Shown here: one piece after another, positions 1 through 7,895 of the stretch
Layout: the number at the start of each line of letters is the position of its first letter
Position numbering within the stretch: the stretch's first letter is position 1
Notes under the pieces: generated by a model
Database searches by the model: none
What the model was told of the DNA's origin: nothing
Seen by the model: the letters and a program-made list of their open reading frames with translations, nothing else
Assembly (NCBI GenBank): GCA_004292795.1
Contig: RDXI01000002.1
Coordinates: 1 to 52,179 of the forward strand
Length of the DNA: 52,179 nucleotides
DNA from: Bacteroidota bacterium
Lineage (GTDB): Bacteria; Bacteroidota; Bacteroidia; Cytophagales; Microscillaceae
Reading direction: 5' to 3'
Program-made: the position numbers and the translations under genes

Positions 1-1449
1 GGCAAGATAGCGTTGATAGTATTTGTTTTCGTGAATTTGCGCCATTGCTTCCTCGATAGTGCCGTTTACTTTGAACTCAAAAATGAAAATGCCATCTGCT
101 GTTTCCACTACCGCGTCTATCCTGCCTTCGCTTACGCTTGGTTCTGCCTGTGCATAATAGCCCAAGAGTCGGAAGGTGAGGAAAATAATGGCGTGATAGT
201 ATTTTTCTTGTTTGGTATCAAATATTTCGTAAGGAATTTCGCCCAACATGGCGTTTAATAGTTTCATCAGTTGTTTGAAGTCGCGTTTGCCCAAAGCCCG
301 AAACATATCGCGCACCATAGGCTTCACAATGTTGATATGGCTAAATTCACTCAACAAATATTGTAGCATCGAGTCGCGCACTTCTTGGTTCGGGTAGGTA
401 AGCGTACAAATATCGTCATCTTGCGCCTTGATAGTGAGGTAACCTGTTTGAAAAAGCAAGGTAATGTCATCAAGAGCCTCAAGGCGAAAATTCATCAACA
501 AACTGCGCGGTGCTTCTATGTCTTCTACGTTGTAATGGAAATTCTCGCTCATCATATCAATCAAAAACGTGGGTGTGCCTGTTTCGAACCAATAGTTTTC
601 AAATTCCTTGTTTTGCAAAAACTTCAGTACCGAAGTAGGGTTATAGACTTTATCCTTGCCTCTGTTCCACGAATAGCCGTTGTACCAAAGGCGCATTTTG
701 GCAAAACATTGTTCGTAGGTAAGCTCTTGATAGTCAGCTACTTTTTGTATGCTATTGTGAAAATAATGTTCTATTTCTTCTTCTGTATAACCCAACAACT
801 TTGCATAATTAGCCCCTGTAGTAATGTCTTCCAAATGGTTCAAATCTGAAAAAATAGATACTTTGCTGAACTTCGAAACGCCTGTGATGAAAATGAAACG
901 CAAATATTTGTCTAAGTCTTTCAAGGGCGAATAAAATTGGCGCATCAATTCGCGGTTTTCTTGGGCAGTGGCTATTTGGTCTTTGCGCAAAAACTCTGTA
1001 ATAGGTTTGTCGTATTCATCTACCAAAACCACAACACCCTTGCCATGCTTTTTGTGCAAGGCTATGATGAGTTCGCGCATTTTTTCAGAAATACCCTTAG
1101 CTTTCAACGATATGGCGTGTATTTCCGCTTGTTCTTGTATGTGATTGTGCAAATAAGTTTCAAAACCGATAGAATGAAAGTCTGATTGTATGAAACTAAA
1201 ATGCAATACGGGACTCGCCTCCCATGTGATTTTATTGTGTATCCACAAGCCCTCGAAAAGGTCTTGCCTACCCTCAAAAAGATATTTCAGGGTGCTAAGC
1301 AACAAGGATTTGCCAAACCTGCGCGGGTGTGAAAGAAAATAGCATTTACCTTGAATAAGTTGGTAAATAAGTTCAGTTTTATCAACATAGACGCACCCAT
1401 TTTCACGCAATACGCTGAAATCTTGGATGCCAAGTGGGTATTTTTGCAT
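1..1449 (-). CDS. AAA-ATPase-like / PD-(D/E)XK nuclease-superfamily protein (C-terminus beyond window)
   Basis: The frame is open from an ATG at 1449-1447 to the window edge (483 codons, no stop), so the 3' end is missing. The N-terminus has the layout of the AAA-ATPase_like family (PF09820): 'YPLGIQDFSVLRENG', 'YVDKT', and a P-loop-like 'HPRRFGKSLLLST'. An acidic 'VVLVDEYDKP' follows near residue 140. The visible C-terminus, 'IDAVVETADGIFIFEFKVNG', matches the DUF1703/PD-(D/E)XK nuclease-like domain, with the D and the ExK spaced as in that superfamily. Such proteins occur in many copies in Bacteroidota genomes and their role is unknown; defence or mobile-DNA links are only guesses. A promoter box lies just upstream at 1473-1480. 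Confidence 0.85.
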   Translation of the reverse strand, partial: MQKYPLGIQDFSVLRENGCVYVDKTELIYQLIQGKCYFLSHPRRFGKSLLLSTLKYLFEGRQDLFEGLWIHNKITWEASPVLHFSFIQSDFHSIGFETYLHNHIQEQAEIHAISLKAKGISEKMRELIIALHKKHGKGVVVLVDEYDKPITEFLRKDQIATAQENRELMRQFYSPLKDLDKYLRFIFITGVSKFSKVSIFSDLNHLEDITTGANYAKLLGYTEEEIEHYFHNSIQKVADYQELTYEQCFAKMRLWYNGYSWNRGKDKVYNPTSVLKFLQNKEFENYWFETGTPTFLIDMMSENFHYNVEDIEAPRSLLMNFRLEALDDITLLFQTGYLTIKAQDDDICTLTYPNQEVRDSMLQYLLSEFSHINIVKPMVRDMFRALGKRDFKQLMKLLNAMLGEIPYEIFDTKQEKYYHAIIFLTFRLLGYYAQAEPSVSEGRIDAVVETADGIFIFEFKVNGTIEEAMAQIHENKYYQRYLA

Positions 1450-1472
1450 AGGATTTGTAGCCGTTTGATGTG

Positions 1473-1480
1473 CAAAGATA
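1473..1480 (-). promoter_or_regulatory. Bacteroidota -7 box (TATCTTTG)
   Basis: The minus strand reads TATCTTTG, a full match to TAnnTTTG. It lies 23 nt before the ATG of the PD-(D/E)XK-family gene. No clear TTG -33 element was seen at ideal spacing. Confidence 0.55.
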
Positions 1481-1533
1481 TGATTTTTCTTTGCCTTTTA
1501 CAACCTTTTTCAGGTAGGCAAGGTCATATAAGT

Positions 1534-2184
1534 ATGAAACATTTATCTTTGAAATTCATAACTTTTTTCTTGGTTGTTTCTTTTCTACCGAGCTTTCTTA
1601 CGCAATGTTGTGGAAGTGGTTGTTGTAGGGGAGAATACATCTCAAAGCCTTTCTTCAATACAATCGGTGCAACATCTGTTTCTTATAGAGCAGACACTGT
1701 GAGAAAAACGCAAGAAGTCTATAATCAACAACCTATTTATTATCGAAATTATTTTTGTTGGTTGCGGGCTGAAGTAGAATATTATGCTATGCAAAAAGCC
1801 TTGCCTACCAATTTCGGGCAAAGTTTGATGGCTTGTGATGTGTCCCCTCCATTAGGCTACGAAGGCTCAGAAGAAAAAACAGCCTCTATCCAAATTTTTA
1901 GCAATGCAGATTATGACAATGCCTTGCCTGCAGGTAGCGATTTAGCCAGCATTTTTCAAATCAGGGCAAACAACACACAATCAAGTTATTTGGCTTGGTA
2001 TGAAAGTGGAGGGTACAAAACCTTGCCTGCTTTTTTAGCAACTAATCCGCCTGCTTTTTATGATGCTTATTTACGCCTAAGCGAAGCCCCGACACTTGCA
2101 AAAAAACATATCTTTAGGATAGAGTATAAACTTACAAATGGTGAACAGTACAGTATTCAAACGCCTGAAATCACCTTTCAATAA
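1534..2184 (+). CDS. lipoprotein of unknown function (paralogue 1)
   Basis: Predicted 216-residue lipoprotein. The chosen ATG gives a signal peptide starting 'MKHLSLKFITFFLVVSFLPS' and a lipobox ending in Cys ('FLTQCC'); the longer open frame upstream has no signal-peptide logic. The mature start is Cys-rich ('CCGSGCC'). The body has the same order of motifs as the next gene: 'FFNTIGAT', 'SIQIFSNADYDNALPAGSDL', and the ending 'TPEITFQ'. The two genes are therefore tandem paralogues, 17 bp apart and probably co-transcribed. I do not recognise the family; it is likely anchored in the outer membrane or periplasm. Confidence 0.8.
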   Translation: MKHLSLKFITFFLVVSFLPSFLTQCCGSGCCRGEYISKPFFNTIGATSVSYRADTVRKTQEVYNQQPIYYRNYFCWLRAEVEYYAMQKALPTNFGQSLMACDVSPPLGYEGSEEKTASIQIFSNADYDNALPAGSDLASIFQIRANNTQSSYLAWYESGGYKTLPAFLATNPPAFYDAYLRLSEAPTLAKKHIFRIEYKLTNGEQYSIQTPEITFQ

Positions 2185-2201
2185 AACCTAACCTATTCAA
2201 T

Positions 2202-2813
2202 ATGAAACGTTTATCTCTCAAGTTCGCGCTCTTTGGAGCTTTGTTTTTCTTGCCTGTGATTATAAGCGGGTGTTGGGGTTGTGGTTGTGGTAAATCAACG
2301 CCTCCACCTGATACCTTTTATGATACTATCGGGCTTTCAGGCAAGGTAAATTGCTCAAATTCAACAGGGTGTTACTATAGCAGTACATCACTTGATATTT
2401 TACCACAAATGCGTTATTATGTAACTTTACCTCATGTACCAAAGTCTATATGTAGCGGTGGTTTGTACGCTTGCAGTTGTGATGAGTACGACAACTATGG
2501 GCGAAAAGGAACGTCAGAGAAAGTTGTTGATATTCAAATAAAAAGTAACAGAGAATTTAAAACAGGATATCCCGCGGGTAAAAACTTAGCTGATTTGATG
2601 CTTATACGCCCTTATTATTATATAGGTAATCAATCATCTGATAAATTGGCTATAGACTCGTTTCTCTCAACAACCCCTTTTGCGCCTTATCGCTTTGAAC
2701 TTTTCTTCAATGTCGCCCCAGATACGTTTCAATCCCACATATTTACTATCAGATACCAATTAAATAATGGCGAAGTTTATACTTATACAACGCCTGAAAT
2801 TACTTTTCAATAA
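2202..2813 (+). CDS. lipoprotein of unknown function (paralogue 2)
   Basis: Predicted 203-residue lipoprotein starting 'MKRLSLKFALFGALFFLPVI', with a lipobox Cys in 'IISGCWGCGCG'. It shares its first residues, 'FYDTIG', 'DIQIKSNREF...PAGKNL', the 'HIFTIRYQLNNGE' block and the terminal 'TPEITFQ' with the preceding gene, so it is a diverged tandem copy. It has extra cysteines in mid-protein ('CSNSTGC', 'CSGGLYACSC') that copy 1 largely lacks, so the two may differ in disulfide pattern. Function unknown. Confidence 0.8.
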   Translation: MKRLSLKFALFGALFFLPVIISGCWGCGCGKSTPPPDTFYDTIGLSGKVNCSNSTGCYYSSTSLDILPQMRYYVTLPHVPKSICSGGLYACSCDEYDNYGRKGTSEKVVDIQIKSNREFKTGYPAGKNLADLMLIRPYYYIGNQSSDKLAIDSFLSTTPFAPYRFELFFNVAPDTFQSHIFTIRYQLNNGEVYTYTTPEITFQ

Positions 2814-2835
2814 AAAGCTATTGCCGAAAAAATAC

Positions 2836-2843
2836 TATCTTTG
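2836..2843 (+). promoter_or_regulatory. -7 box (TATCTTTG) 5 nt before a start codon
   Basis: Exact TAnnTTTG match ending 5 nt before the ATG at 2849. With the usual TSS position of this promoter class, transcription would begin at or within a base or two of the start codon. Confidence 0.6.
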
Positions 2844-2848
2844 CAAGC

Positions 2849-3571
2849 ATGAACGATACCCTTGTCGTAATACCTACTTACAACGAAATAGAGAATATTG
2901 ATGATTTGGTGCATCATGTCATGCGTTTGCCTGCTCCTATAGATTTGCTGATTGTTGATGACTCCTCGCCTGATGGCACTGCCGAAGCGGTACGTAAATT
3001 GCAACTTGCCTACCCTGACCGCCTGCATTTGGAGGTAAGGCAGGGCAAACTCGGCTTGGGGACTGCCTATATTCACGGCTTCAAATGGGCGTTGGCAAGG
3101 CATTATGCCTATATTTGTGAAATGGACGCGGACTTTTCGCACAATCCTGATGACCTTGTACGCTTGCGCAAAGCTTGCGCGGAAGATGGCAATGACCTTG
3201 CTATAGGTTCGCGCTACATTCAAGGCGTGAATGTGGTGAATTGGCCTATGAGTCGGGTGTTGATGTCGTACTTTGCGGGTTATTATGTGCGTTTTGTTAC
3301 GGGTATGCGCATCATGGATCCAACGGCGGGCTTCAAATGCTACAAGCGCGTTGTGTTGGAAACAATAGAATTGGACAAAATAAAATTTGTGGGCTATGCT
3401 TTTCAGATAGAAATGAAGTTCAAGACTTGGCGCAAGAAGTTCAAAATCAAAGAAGTGCCTATTATCTTCACAGACCGCACACGCGGTAAATCCAAAATGT
3501 CGGTTTCCATTTTCCGCGAAGCCTTTTTTGGTGTGATGCAAATGAAAATCAGAAGTTGGTTTTGGAGGTAA
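2849..3571 (+). CDS. family 2 glycosyltransferase, polyprenol-phosphate mannosyltransferase type
   Basis: 240 residues, the full length of single-domain DPM1-like enzymes. 'VVIPTYNEIENI' at the N-terminus, 'IVDDSSPDGT' (D37/D38, nucleotide binding) and 'EMDADFSHNP' (the DAD metal motif at 93-95) are the GT-A signature. 'GFKCYKR' and 'FTDRTRGKSKMS' near the C-terminus are typical of dolichyl/polyprenyl-phosphate mannose synthases. The likely reaction is transfer of a hexose from GDP- or UDP-sugar to a polyprenyl phosphate at the inner face of the membrane. There is no C-terminal membrane segment. The start is supported by the promoter box 5 nt upstream. Confidence 0.88.
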   Translation: MNDTLVVIPTYNEIENIDDLVHHVMRLPAPIDLLIVDDSSPDGTAEAVRKLQLAYPDRLHLEVRQGKLGLGTAYIHGFKWALARHYAYICEMDADFSHNPDDLVRLRKACAEDGNDLAIGSRYIQGVNVVNWPMSRVLMSYFAGYYVRFVTGMRIMDPTAGFKCYKRVVLETIELDKIKFVGYAFQIEMKFKTWRKKFKIKEVPIIFTDRTRGKSKMSVSIFREAFFGVMQMKIRSWFWR

Positions 3572-3579
3572 GTTTGTTT

Positions 3580-3688
3580 GTTTGTTGATGGGTTAGTTTA
3601 TATTCTTACCTACTCATTCATTCATTAACCTGCTAACCACCAACCCATTAACAAACCAATCCACCAACAAACCAACCCATTAACAAAC
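3580..3688. repeat. low-complexity inverted and direct repeats between two genes
   Basis: A left arm at 3580-3600 (GTTTGTTGATGGGTTAGTTT) is nearly complementary to two identical 18-bp direct copies (ACCAACCCATTAACAAAC) at 3639-3656 and 3671-3688. The rest is similar A/C-rich sequence. It could fold into alternative hairpins in the transcript between the glycosyltransferase and the RNA methylase. No gene is seen here. Confidence 0.6.
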
Positions 3689-3711
3689 TAACTAACCATC
3701 CCCCTCCCTCT

Positions 3712-4239
3712 ATGCGCAAGCTTACCGCCTCCGAAATGGAACGAATTTCTGTAGAGGAATTCAAAACTACCGAAAAAAGCAACCTTGTACTTGTGTTGGA
3801 CAATGTGCGTAGTATGCACAATGTCGGGAGCGTGTTTCGAACAGGAGATGCTTTTTTGATTGAAAAATTGGTGCTTTGTGGCATCACAGGCTCGCCTCCG
3901 CACCGCGAAATACAAAAAACTGCCTTAGGAGCTACAGAGTCTGTAGCTTGGGAACACACCGAAAACACCCTAACGGCTTTGCAAAAACTACGTGAAGAGG
4001 GCTATAAACTCATTGCCCTCGAACAAACCACGTCCAGCGTTTCGTTGCAAGACTTTCAGCCCACAGCAGGCGAGCGTTACGCGCTCATTTTTGGCAATGA
4101 AGTGTATGGCGTACAGCAAGAAGTGATTGAATTTGTGGACGCTTGTGTGGAAATACCCCAATTTGGCACAAAACATTCCTTCAATATCTCGGTCAGTGTA
4201 GGCATTATCCTTTGGGATTTTTTCACAAAAACGCGCTAA
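3712..4239 (+). CDS. SpoU/TrmH-family RNA 2'-O-methyltransferase
   Basis: 175 residues, a minimal SPOUT domain without the N-terminal substrate-binding extension of RlmB. The three SpoU motifs are present: 'NVRSMHNVGSVFRTGDAF', 'ALIFGNEVYGV', and 'QFGTKHSFNISVSVGIILWD'. These form the SAM-binding trefoil knot and supply the catalytic Arg/Asn. The family methylates ribose in tRNA or rRNA; the target here cannot be read from sequence. It sits 140 bp behind the glycosyltransferase across the repeat region. Confidence 0.88.
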   Translation: MRKLTASEMERISVEEFKTTEKSNLVLVLDNVRSMHNVGSVFRTGDAFLIEKLVLCGITGSPPHREIQKTALGATESVAWEHTENTLTALQKLREEGYKLIALEQTTSSVSLQDFQPTAGERYALIFGNEVYGVQQEVIEFVDACVEIPQFGTKHSFNISVSVGIILWDFFTKTR

Positions 4240-4307
4240 AATTTTGCTATCCACAAAATAACGCCTAATTTTACGGGCAATTATTTCAACCCTAAAACAT
4301 AAGTACA

Positions 4308-4637
4308 GTGGAAGATAACAGAGACAAAACTGAGGTGTACTCTAAAAGAGTAAAGGCGGGTAAGCGTACTTACTTCTTTGATGTCAAATCAACACGTGGG
4401 AGCGATTATTACCTCACCATCACAGAAAGCAAAAAGCGTTTCAATGAAACAGGTTTTACCTACGAAAAACACAAAATCTTCCTTTACAAAGAGGATTTTG
4501 AGAAGTTTATCGAAGCCCTACGCGAAACGGTGGATCATGTGAAGACTGAACTAATGCCTGATTATGACTTCTCGCAGTTGGACAGTCGCAGGTACGAAGA
4601 GGAAGAAGACAAAGAGCAAGACTACAAATGGGAATAG
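4308..4637 (+). CDS. PUR-family nucleic-acid-binding protein (DUF3276)
   Basis: 109 residues. 'KRVKAGKRTYFFDVKSTRGS', 'YYLTITESKKR' and 'KIFLYKEDFEKFIEAL' are the PUR-repeat signature of the DUF3276 family, a small Bacteroidota protein related to eukaryotic Pur-alpha and expected to bind single-stranded DNA or RNA. The C-terminus is strongly acidic ('RRYEEEEDKEQD'). Translation starts at GTG: no in-frame ATG fits, and the family normally begins within a few residues of this point. A rho-independent terminator follows. Confidence 0.87.
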   Translation: MEDNRDKTEVYSKRVKAGKRTYFFDVKSTRGSDYYLTITESKKRFNETGFTYEKHKIFLYKEDFEKFIEALRETVDHVKTELMPDYDFSQLDSRRYEEEEDKEQDYKWE

Positions 4638-4648
4638 CCTTGCAAGTA

Positions 4649-4678
4649 AATCCACGCCAACGCGGTGTGGATTTTTTT
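4649..4678 (+). terminator. rho-independent terminator
   Basis: AATCCACGCC / GGTGTGGATT form a 10-bp stem (one G-T pair) with a 5-nt loop, followed by a T run. It closes the PUR-domain gene. Confidence 0.85.
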
Positions 4679-4709
4679 ATACGAACCTACTTTTTTTAAC
4701 TAATTTTTT

Positions 4710-5996
4710 ATGGATACGAAACAAGCTAAACCCACGCCATCACTACCCAGAGGCTGTTTTGGTAGTATTTTTTTGGTAGTATTGGTTGTAGTAGGCATTT
4801 ACCTAAGTTTGCAATTTTGGAACAATAATGCTATTCCTGCCTATGTCAAACATGGCGGTTTTTCGTTCAATGCTTGGGCGAGGGATTTGAACAAGGTAGA
4901 TTTTGCCTTTACGGAGCAAGGCGCGGTAGTGTGGGTACATTCCTATTATCGCTCAAGTGGCAAAAACTCCTCGACTTACTACTACCAGTTAGATGTTATC
5001 AAGCCACAGCCTAAGAGCCTCATCAAAAAGCACTATTTTACCCAAACGTACTCAAGCAGTGTGGGTAGTGATATGGCAAGTTTTGTGTGGACAGGCAAGC
5101 ACTTTTTCATAGCGAACCAATATTTCCCGCTACAGTTCCGCTCGCCTGCCACAGGCGAGGTAGTGATGGACGAAAAAGCCTTTATTGCCAAATTCCCCGA
5201 CCTCAAAGCAGGCATAGGCGAGATAGGCAAGGAAAACGACACGCACTACATCTTTACTACTAAAGATGGATTGAAGTTTCATTACTTCCTAACCCTTGAC
5301 GAACTTTTGAGCGAAAAGGAGTACAATAAACGTATGGAAAATGAGTCTTATTACTTGCCTATAGACGCAAAGCGAAAAGACAAAAAAATACAGTATGCGT
5401 GGGGCTTGAGCGACAAACTACGAGGCGAGGCGTATATGGTAAAGCAATATGAAACCCTTTACAGACCTTTCGATGCCCACTCTTTTAGTACCTTTACTGC
5501 CAAAAAAGCGCATTTGGAGGAACAGAAAAAGCGTTTTGAAGAAGAACATAAACGCATCACAGAATTGGCAGACCGCGTGCATAACCCCACAAGGCGCGAG
5601 GAATTGCTCAAAGCCTTGCAGGAGCGCGAAGCCCAAACGTTCAACAGCAACATCAGGGAGCAAAACTTAGTATTGCACTTGCCTACGCCTATATTTTTGA
5701 ATGGCGAAGTGATTTATGGCGACTCTACGCTGTGCGTCATCAAACATAGCTCCGAAGTAGGCAAGGAAGGAAAAGCGTTGCTTACTGCCCTCAGCAAGGA
5801 AGGCAAGGTATTATGGCAAAAAACAGACTTGCGCCTATTCAAAGGTCTGAAAGAAGTACAAGCCTATAACCTAAAAGTATATCGCAAAGAAGGCGAGATA
5901 GCTATAGTAAGTTCTTTTCATGAACGCATGGGCGTGTCGTTATTAGACATAACTACAGGCAAGGTAAAATGGGAATATATACCTGTAGAAGATTAA
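4710..5996 (+). CDS. membrane-anchored protein of unknown function
   Basis: 428 residues. One hydrophobic segment near residues 18-37 ('GSIFLVVLVVVGIYLSLQF') should anchor the protein with the bulk outside the cytoplasm. The middle (about 260-310) is charged and helical ('KKAHLEEQKKRFEEEHKRIT'), a probable coiled coil. The rest alternates short beta-like stretches, including 'SKEGKVLWQKTDLRLF' and the C-terminal 'LLDITTGKVKWEYIPVED', which look like PQQ/beta-propeller blades. I do not recognise a named family. It stands alone between two terminators. Confidence 0.75.
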   Translation: MDTKQAKPTPSLPRGCFGSIFLVVLVVVGIYLSLQFWNNNAIPAYVKHGGFSFNAWARDLNKVDFAFTEQGAVVWVHSYYRSSGKNSSTYYYQLDVIKPQPKSLIKKHYFTQTYSSSVGSDMASFVWTGKHFFIANQYFPLQFRSPATGEVVMDEKAFIAKFPDLKAGIGEIGKENDTHYIFTTKDGLKFHYFLTLDELLSEKEYNKRMENESYYLPIDAKRKDKKIQYAWGLSDKLRGEAYMVKQYETLYRPFDAHSFSTFTAKKAHLEEQKKRFEEEHKRITELADRVHNPTRREELLKALQEREAQTFNSNIREQNLVLHLPTPIFLNGEVIYGDSTLCVIKHSSEVGKEGKALLTALSKEGKVLWQKTDLRLFKGLKEVQAYNLKVYRKEGEIAIVSSFHERMGVSLLDITTGKVKWEYIPVED

Positions 5997-6002
5997 ATAT
6001 TG

Positions 6003-6038
6003 AAAACGGCTCGCTTCGAGGGAAACGAGCCGTTTTTT
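6003..6038. terminator. bidirectional terminator
   Basis: AAAACGGCTCG / CGAGCCGTTTT, an 11-bp perfect stem with A and T runs on both sides. It lies between the convergent membrane-protein gene (+) and scoB (-). Confidence 0.88.
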
Positions 6039-6051
6039 TATGGTTAGTAGC

Positions 6052-6708
6052 TTAGAAAGCCATTTCAGGAATCTCGCCTTCCACGACCAACTTGCCTTCA
6101 GTGGCTTGTTGTATTTGCTCTACTGAAACGCCTTTGGCACGCTCCAAAAGTTTGAATCCGCCTGTAGGCAAGACATCATACACGCCCAATTCGGTAACGA
6201 TTTTTTTCACACAACCAACCCCTGTGAGAGGCAAGGAGCAAGATTTGAGCATTTTCGACTTGCCATATTTATCTACTTGTTGCATAGCCACAATGATATT
6301 TTGCGCCGAAGCCACCAAATCCATCGCGCCACCCATACCTTTTACCATCTTGCCCGGTATTTTCCAGTTGGCAATATCGCCATTTTCCGACACTTCCATA
6401 GCACCTAAGATAGTGAGGTCTATGTGTCCGCCACGTATCATCGCAAAGCTATCTGCCGAGCTAAAAATAGACGCGCCTACTTGCGTAGTGATGGTTTGCT
6501 TGCCTGCATTGATGAGGTCAGCATCTACATCTTCCTCTTTTGGAAAGGGACCAATGCCCAAGAGTCCATTTTCGGATTGTAGCACCACATTTACTCCTTC
6601 AGGAATATAATTGGCTACAAGGGTAGGAATACCTATGCCCAAATTTACATAGTATCCATCTTTCAATTCTTGCGCTATGCGCTTGGCTATGCCGTCTTTG
6701 TCTAACAT
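6052..6708 (-). CDS. scoB: 3-oxoacid (succinyl-CoA) CoA-transferase subunit B
   Basis: 218 residues, normal for the beta subunit. '[19 protein letters not shown]', the active-site '[10 protein letters not shown]' (catalytic Glu46), '[15 protein letters not shown]', '[19 protein letters not shown]' and '[11 protein letters not shown]' are diagnostic. The enzyme exchanges CoA between succinyl-CoA and acetoacetate in ketone-body and branched-chain amino-acid breakdown, as a heterodimer with ScoA. Unusually, no scoA is adjacent: the upstream neighbour is an M28 peptidase and the downstream side ends at a terminator, so subunit A must be encoded elsewhere. Confidence 0.93.
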   Translation of the reverse strand: MLDKDGIAKRIAQELKDGYYVNLGIGIPTLVANYIPEGVNVVLQSENGLLGIGPFPKEEDVDADLINAGKQTITTQVGASIFSSADSFAMIRGGHIDLTILGAMEVSENGDIANWKIPGKMVKGMGGAMDLVASAQNIIVAMQQVDKYGKSKMLKSCSLPLTGVGCVKKIVTELGVYDVLPTGGFKLLERAKGVSVEQIQQATEGKLVVEGEIPEMAF

Positions 6709-6721
6709 GGGAGGGTGAAAA

Positions 6722-6831
6722 GGGGTAGAAAGGTTGAGGGGTGGAAGGGTGGAAGGAAGGGGGAAAGGGTTGAGGGGTGGAAGTGAGCATGTTTTTTTAT
6801 CTACCTTTCAACCCCTCAACCCTTCTACCCC
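6722..6831. repeat. purine-rich inverted repeat (polypurine tract family)
   Basis: A G/A-rich arm at 6722-6752 starting GGGGTAGAAAGGTTGAGGGG is complementary (about 4 mismatches in 31) to the pyrimidine arm at 6801-6831. A further direct copy of the purine motif lies between (about 6762-6783). On the minus strand this gives a large hairpin just after the M28 peptidase stop codon. Related tracts occur at 33126-33195 and 43081-43127. Confidence 0.75.
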
Positions 6832-6840
6832 CATAACCCT

Positions 6841-7845
6841 TTATTCTTCGTTATATAACACTTGCAAAACCGTTTGCCCTACTGCTTTGAGTGTGGCGCG
6901 GTCAATGATTTGCATATTGTCGTTCATGGTGTGGTGATATTTGGCAAAATACGAGTCGCCTCCTGCGGGGTCGTACTCTATGATGTCCAGCATCGGGATT
7001 CCTGCTAATTTATTCACAAAATAATGGTCATCAGTAATAGCAGGGCTATCTGCCATTTTGAAATAATTGCTGTAGTTCAACGCATGGGCTATATCCCACA
7101 CTTTGTTTGTAACTTCATTGGCATATTGGCGCGAAGTGCCTTCTTTGTGAAATTGCGCCCCTTTCGCGCCCACCATATCGAGCAAAATACCAAAATACGC
7201 ATTGTAGTTAGGCAAGTGCTTGTTTTTTGCCCAATATTGCGAACCCAAACACCAATATTCTGCTGAACCATGCTTATGATTTTCGGGGTGTCCGTAGTCT
7301 TCGCTATCAAACAAAATAATGTCTATGCCCACTGTGGGTTTTTTTTCAGCCTTTGCTATAGTGCGGGCTATTTCGAGCAAAATGCCCACACCACTTGCGC
7401 CATCATTCGCGCCATCGATGGGCGTAAATTTGGTACTGTCTTGTGCTTCTTTGTCATTGTAAGGGCGCGTGTCCCAATGTGCCGCAAGCAAAATGCGTTT
7501 CGATGCTTGTGGGTTGTACGTGCCTATGACATTATAGGAAGTCAATTTTTTGCCATTGTAGGCAGTGGCTTCGAAGTTTTGGATAATAGGACTGAAGCCA
7601 AATTGCTTGAATTGGTCATAAAAATAGTCCTTGCAACGCTTGTGCGGTTCAGAATTAGGCACACGCGGTCCGAATTTTACTTGTGCCTCCACAAAATGAT
7701 AGGCACTATCGCCATCGAAGGTAGGGCAAGGTTTGAGTACCATTTTCTTTGCAGGTTCTTCTGTTATTTTTTCATCAGGTTTTTTCGTTCCCCCGCAAGC
7801 GGTCAGCAAGCAGGCAAGCAAAAGGGCAGGGTAGGCAAGTTTCAT
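6841..7845 (-). CDS. M28-family zinc peptidase / glutaminyl-cyclase-like lipoprotein
   Basis: 334 residues from the ATG at 7845, which gives a lipoprotein signal ('MKLAYPALLLACLLTACGG', lipid Cys17). Zinc-ligand motifs of the M28 fold follow in order: 'LLAAHWDTRPYND', 'GANDGASGVGILLEIAR', 'ILFDSEDYG', 'GILLDMVGAKG' and the late 'YHHTMNDN'. FDSED instead of FxEEE and the LLDMVGA strand resemble bacterial glutaminyl-peptide cyclotransferases as much as aminopeptidases, so either activity is possible. It is probably exposed on the envelope. A -7 box lies 5 nt before the ATG, which rejects the longer upstream frame. plsC lies 50 bp upstream in the same direction. Confidence 0.86.
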   Translation of the reverse strand: MKLAYPALLLACLLTACGGTKKPDEKITEEPAKKMVLKPCPTFDGDSAYHFVEAQVKFGPRVPNSEPHKRCKDYFYDQFKQFGFSPIIQNFEATAYNGKKLTSYNVIGTYNPQASKRILLAAHWDTRPYNDKEAQDSTKFTPIDGANDGASGVGILLEIARTIAKAEKKPTVGIDIILFDSEDYGHPENHKHGSAEYWCLGSQYWAKNKHLPNYNAYFGILLDMVGAKGAQFHKEGTSRQYANEVTNKVWDIAHALNYSNYFKMADSPAITDDHYFVNKLAGIPMLDIIEYDPAGGDSYFAKYHHTMNDNMQIIDRATLKAVGQTVLQVLYNEE

Positions 7846-7850
7846 GTGGG

Positions 7851-7858
7851 CAAAAATA
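7851..7858 (-). promoter_or_regulatory. -7 box (TATTTTTG) 5 nt before the M28 peptidase ATG
   Basis: The minus strand reads TATTTTTG, an exact TAnnTTTG match, then 5 nt to the ATG at 7845. It sets the start of the lipoprotein and predicts a leaderless mRNA. Confidence 0.6.
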
Positions 7859-7895
7859 CAGCTTTTTTTTGAAAAAATGTTTTTTGCAAACGTTC

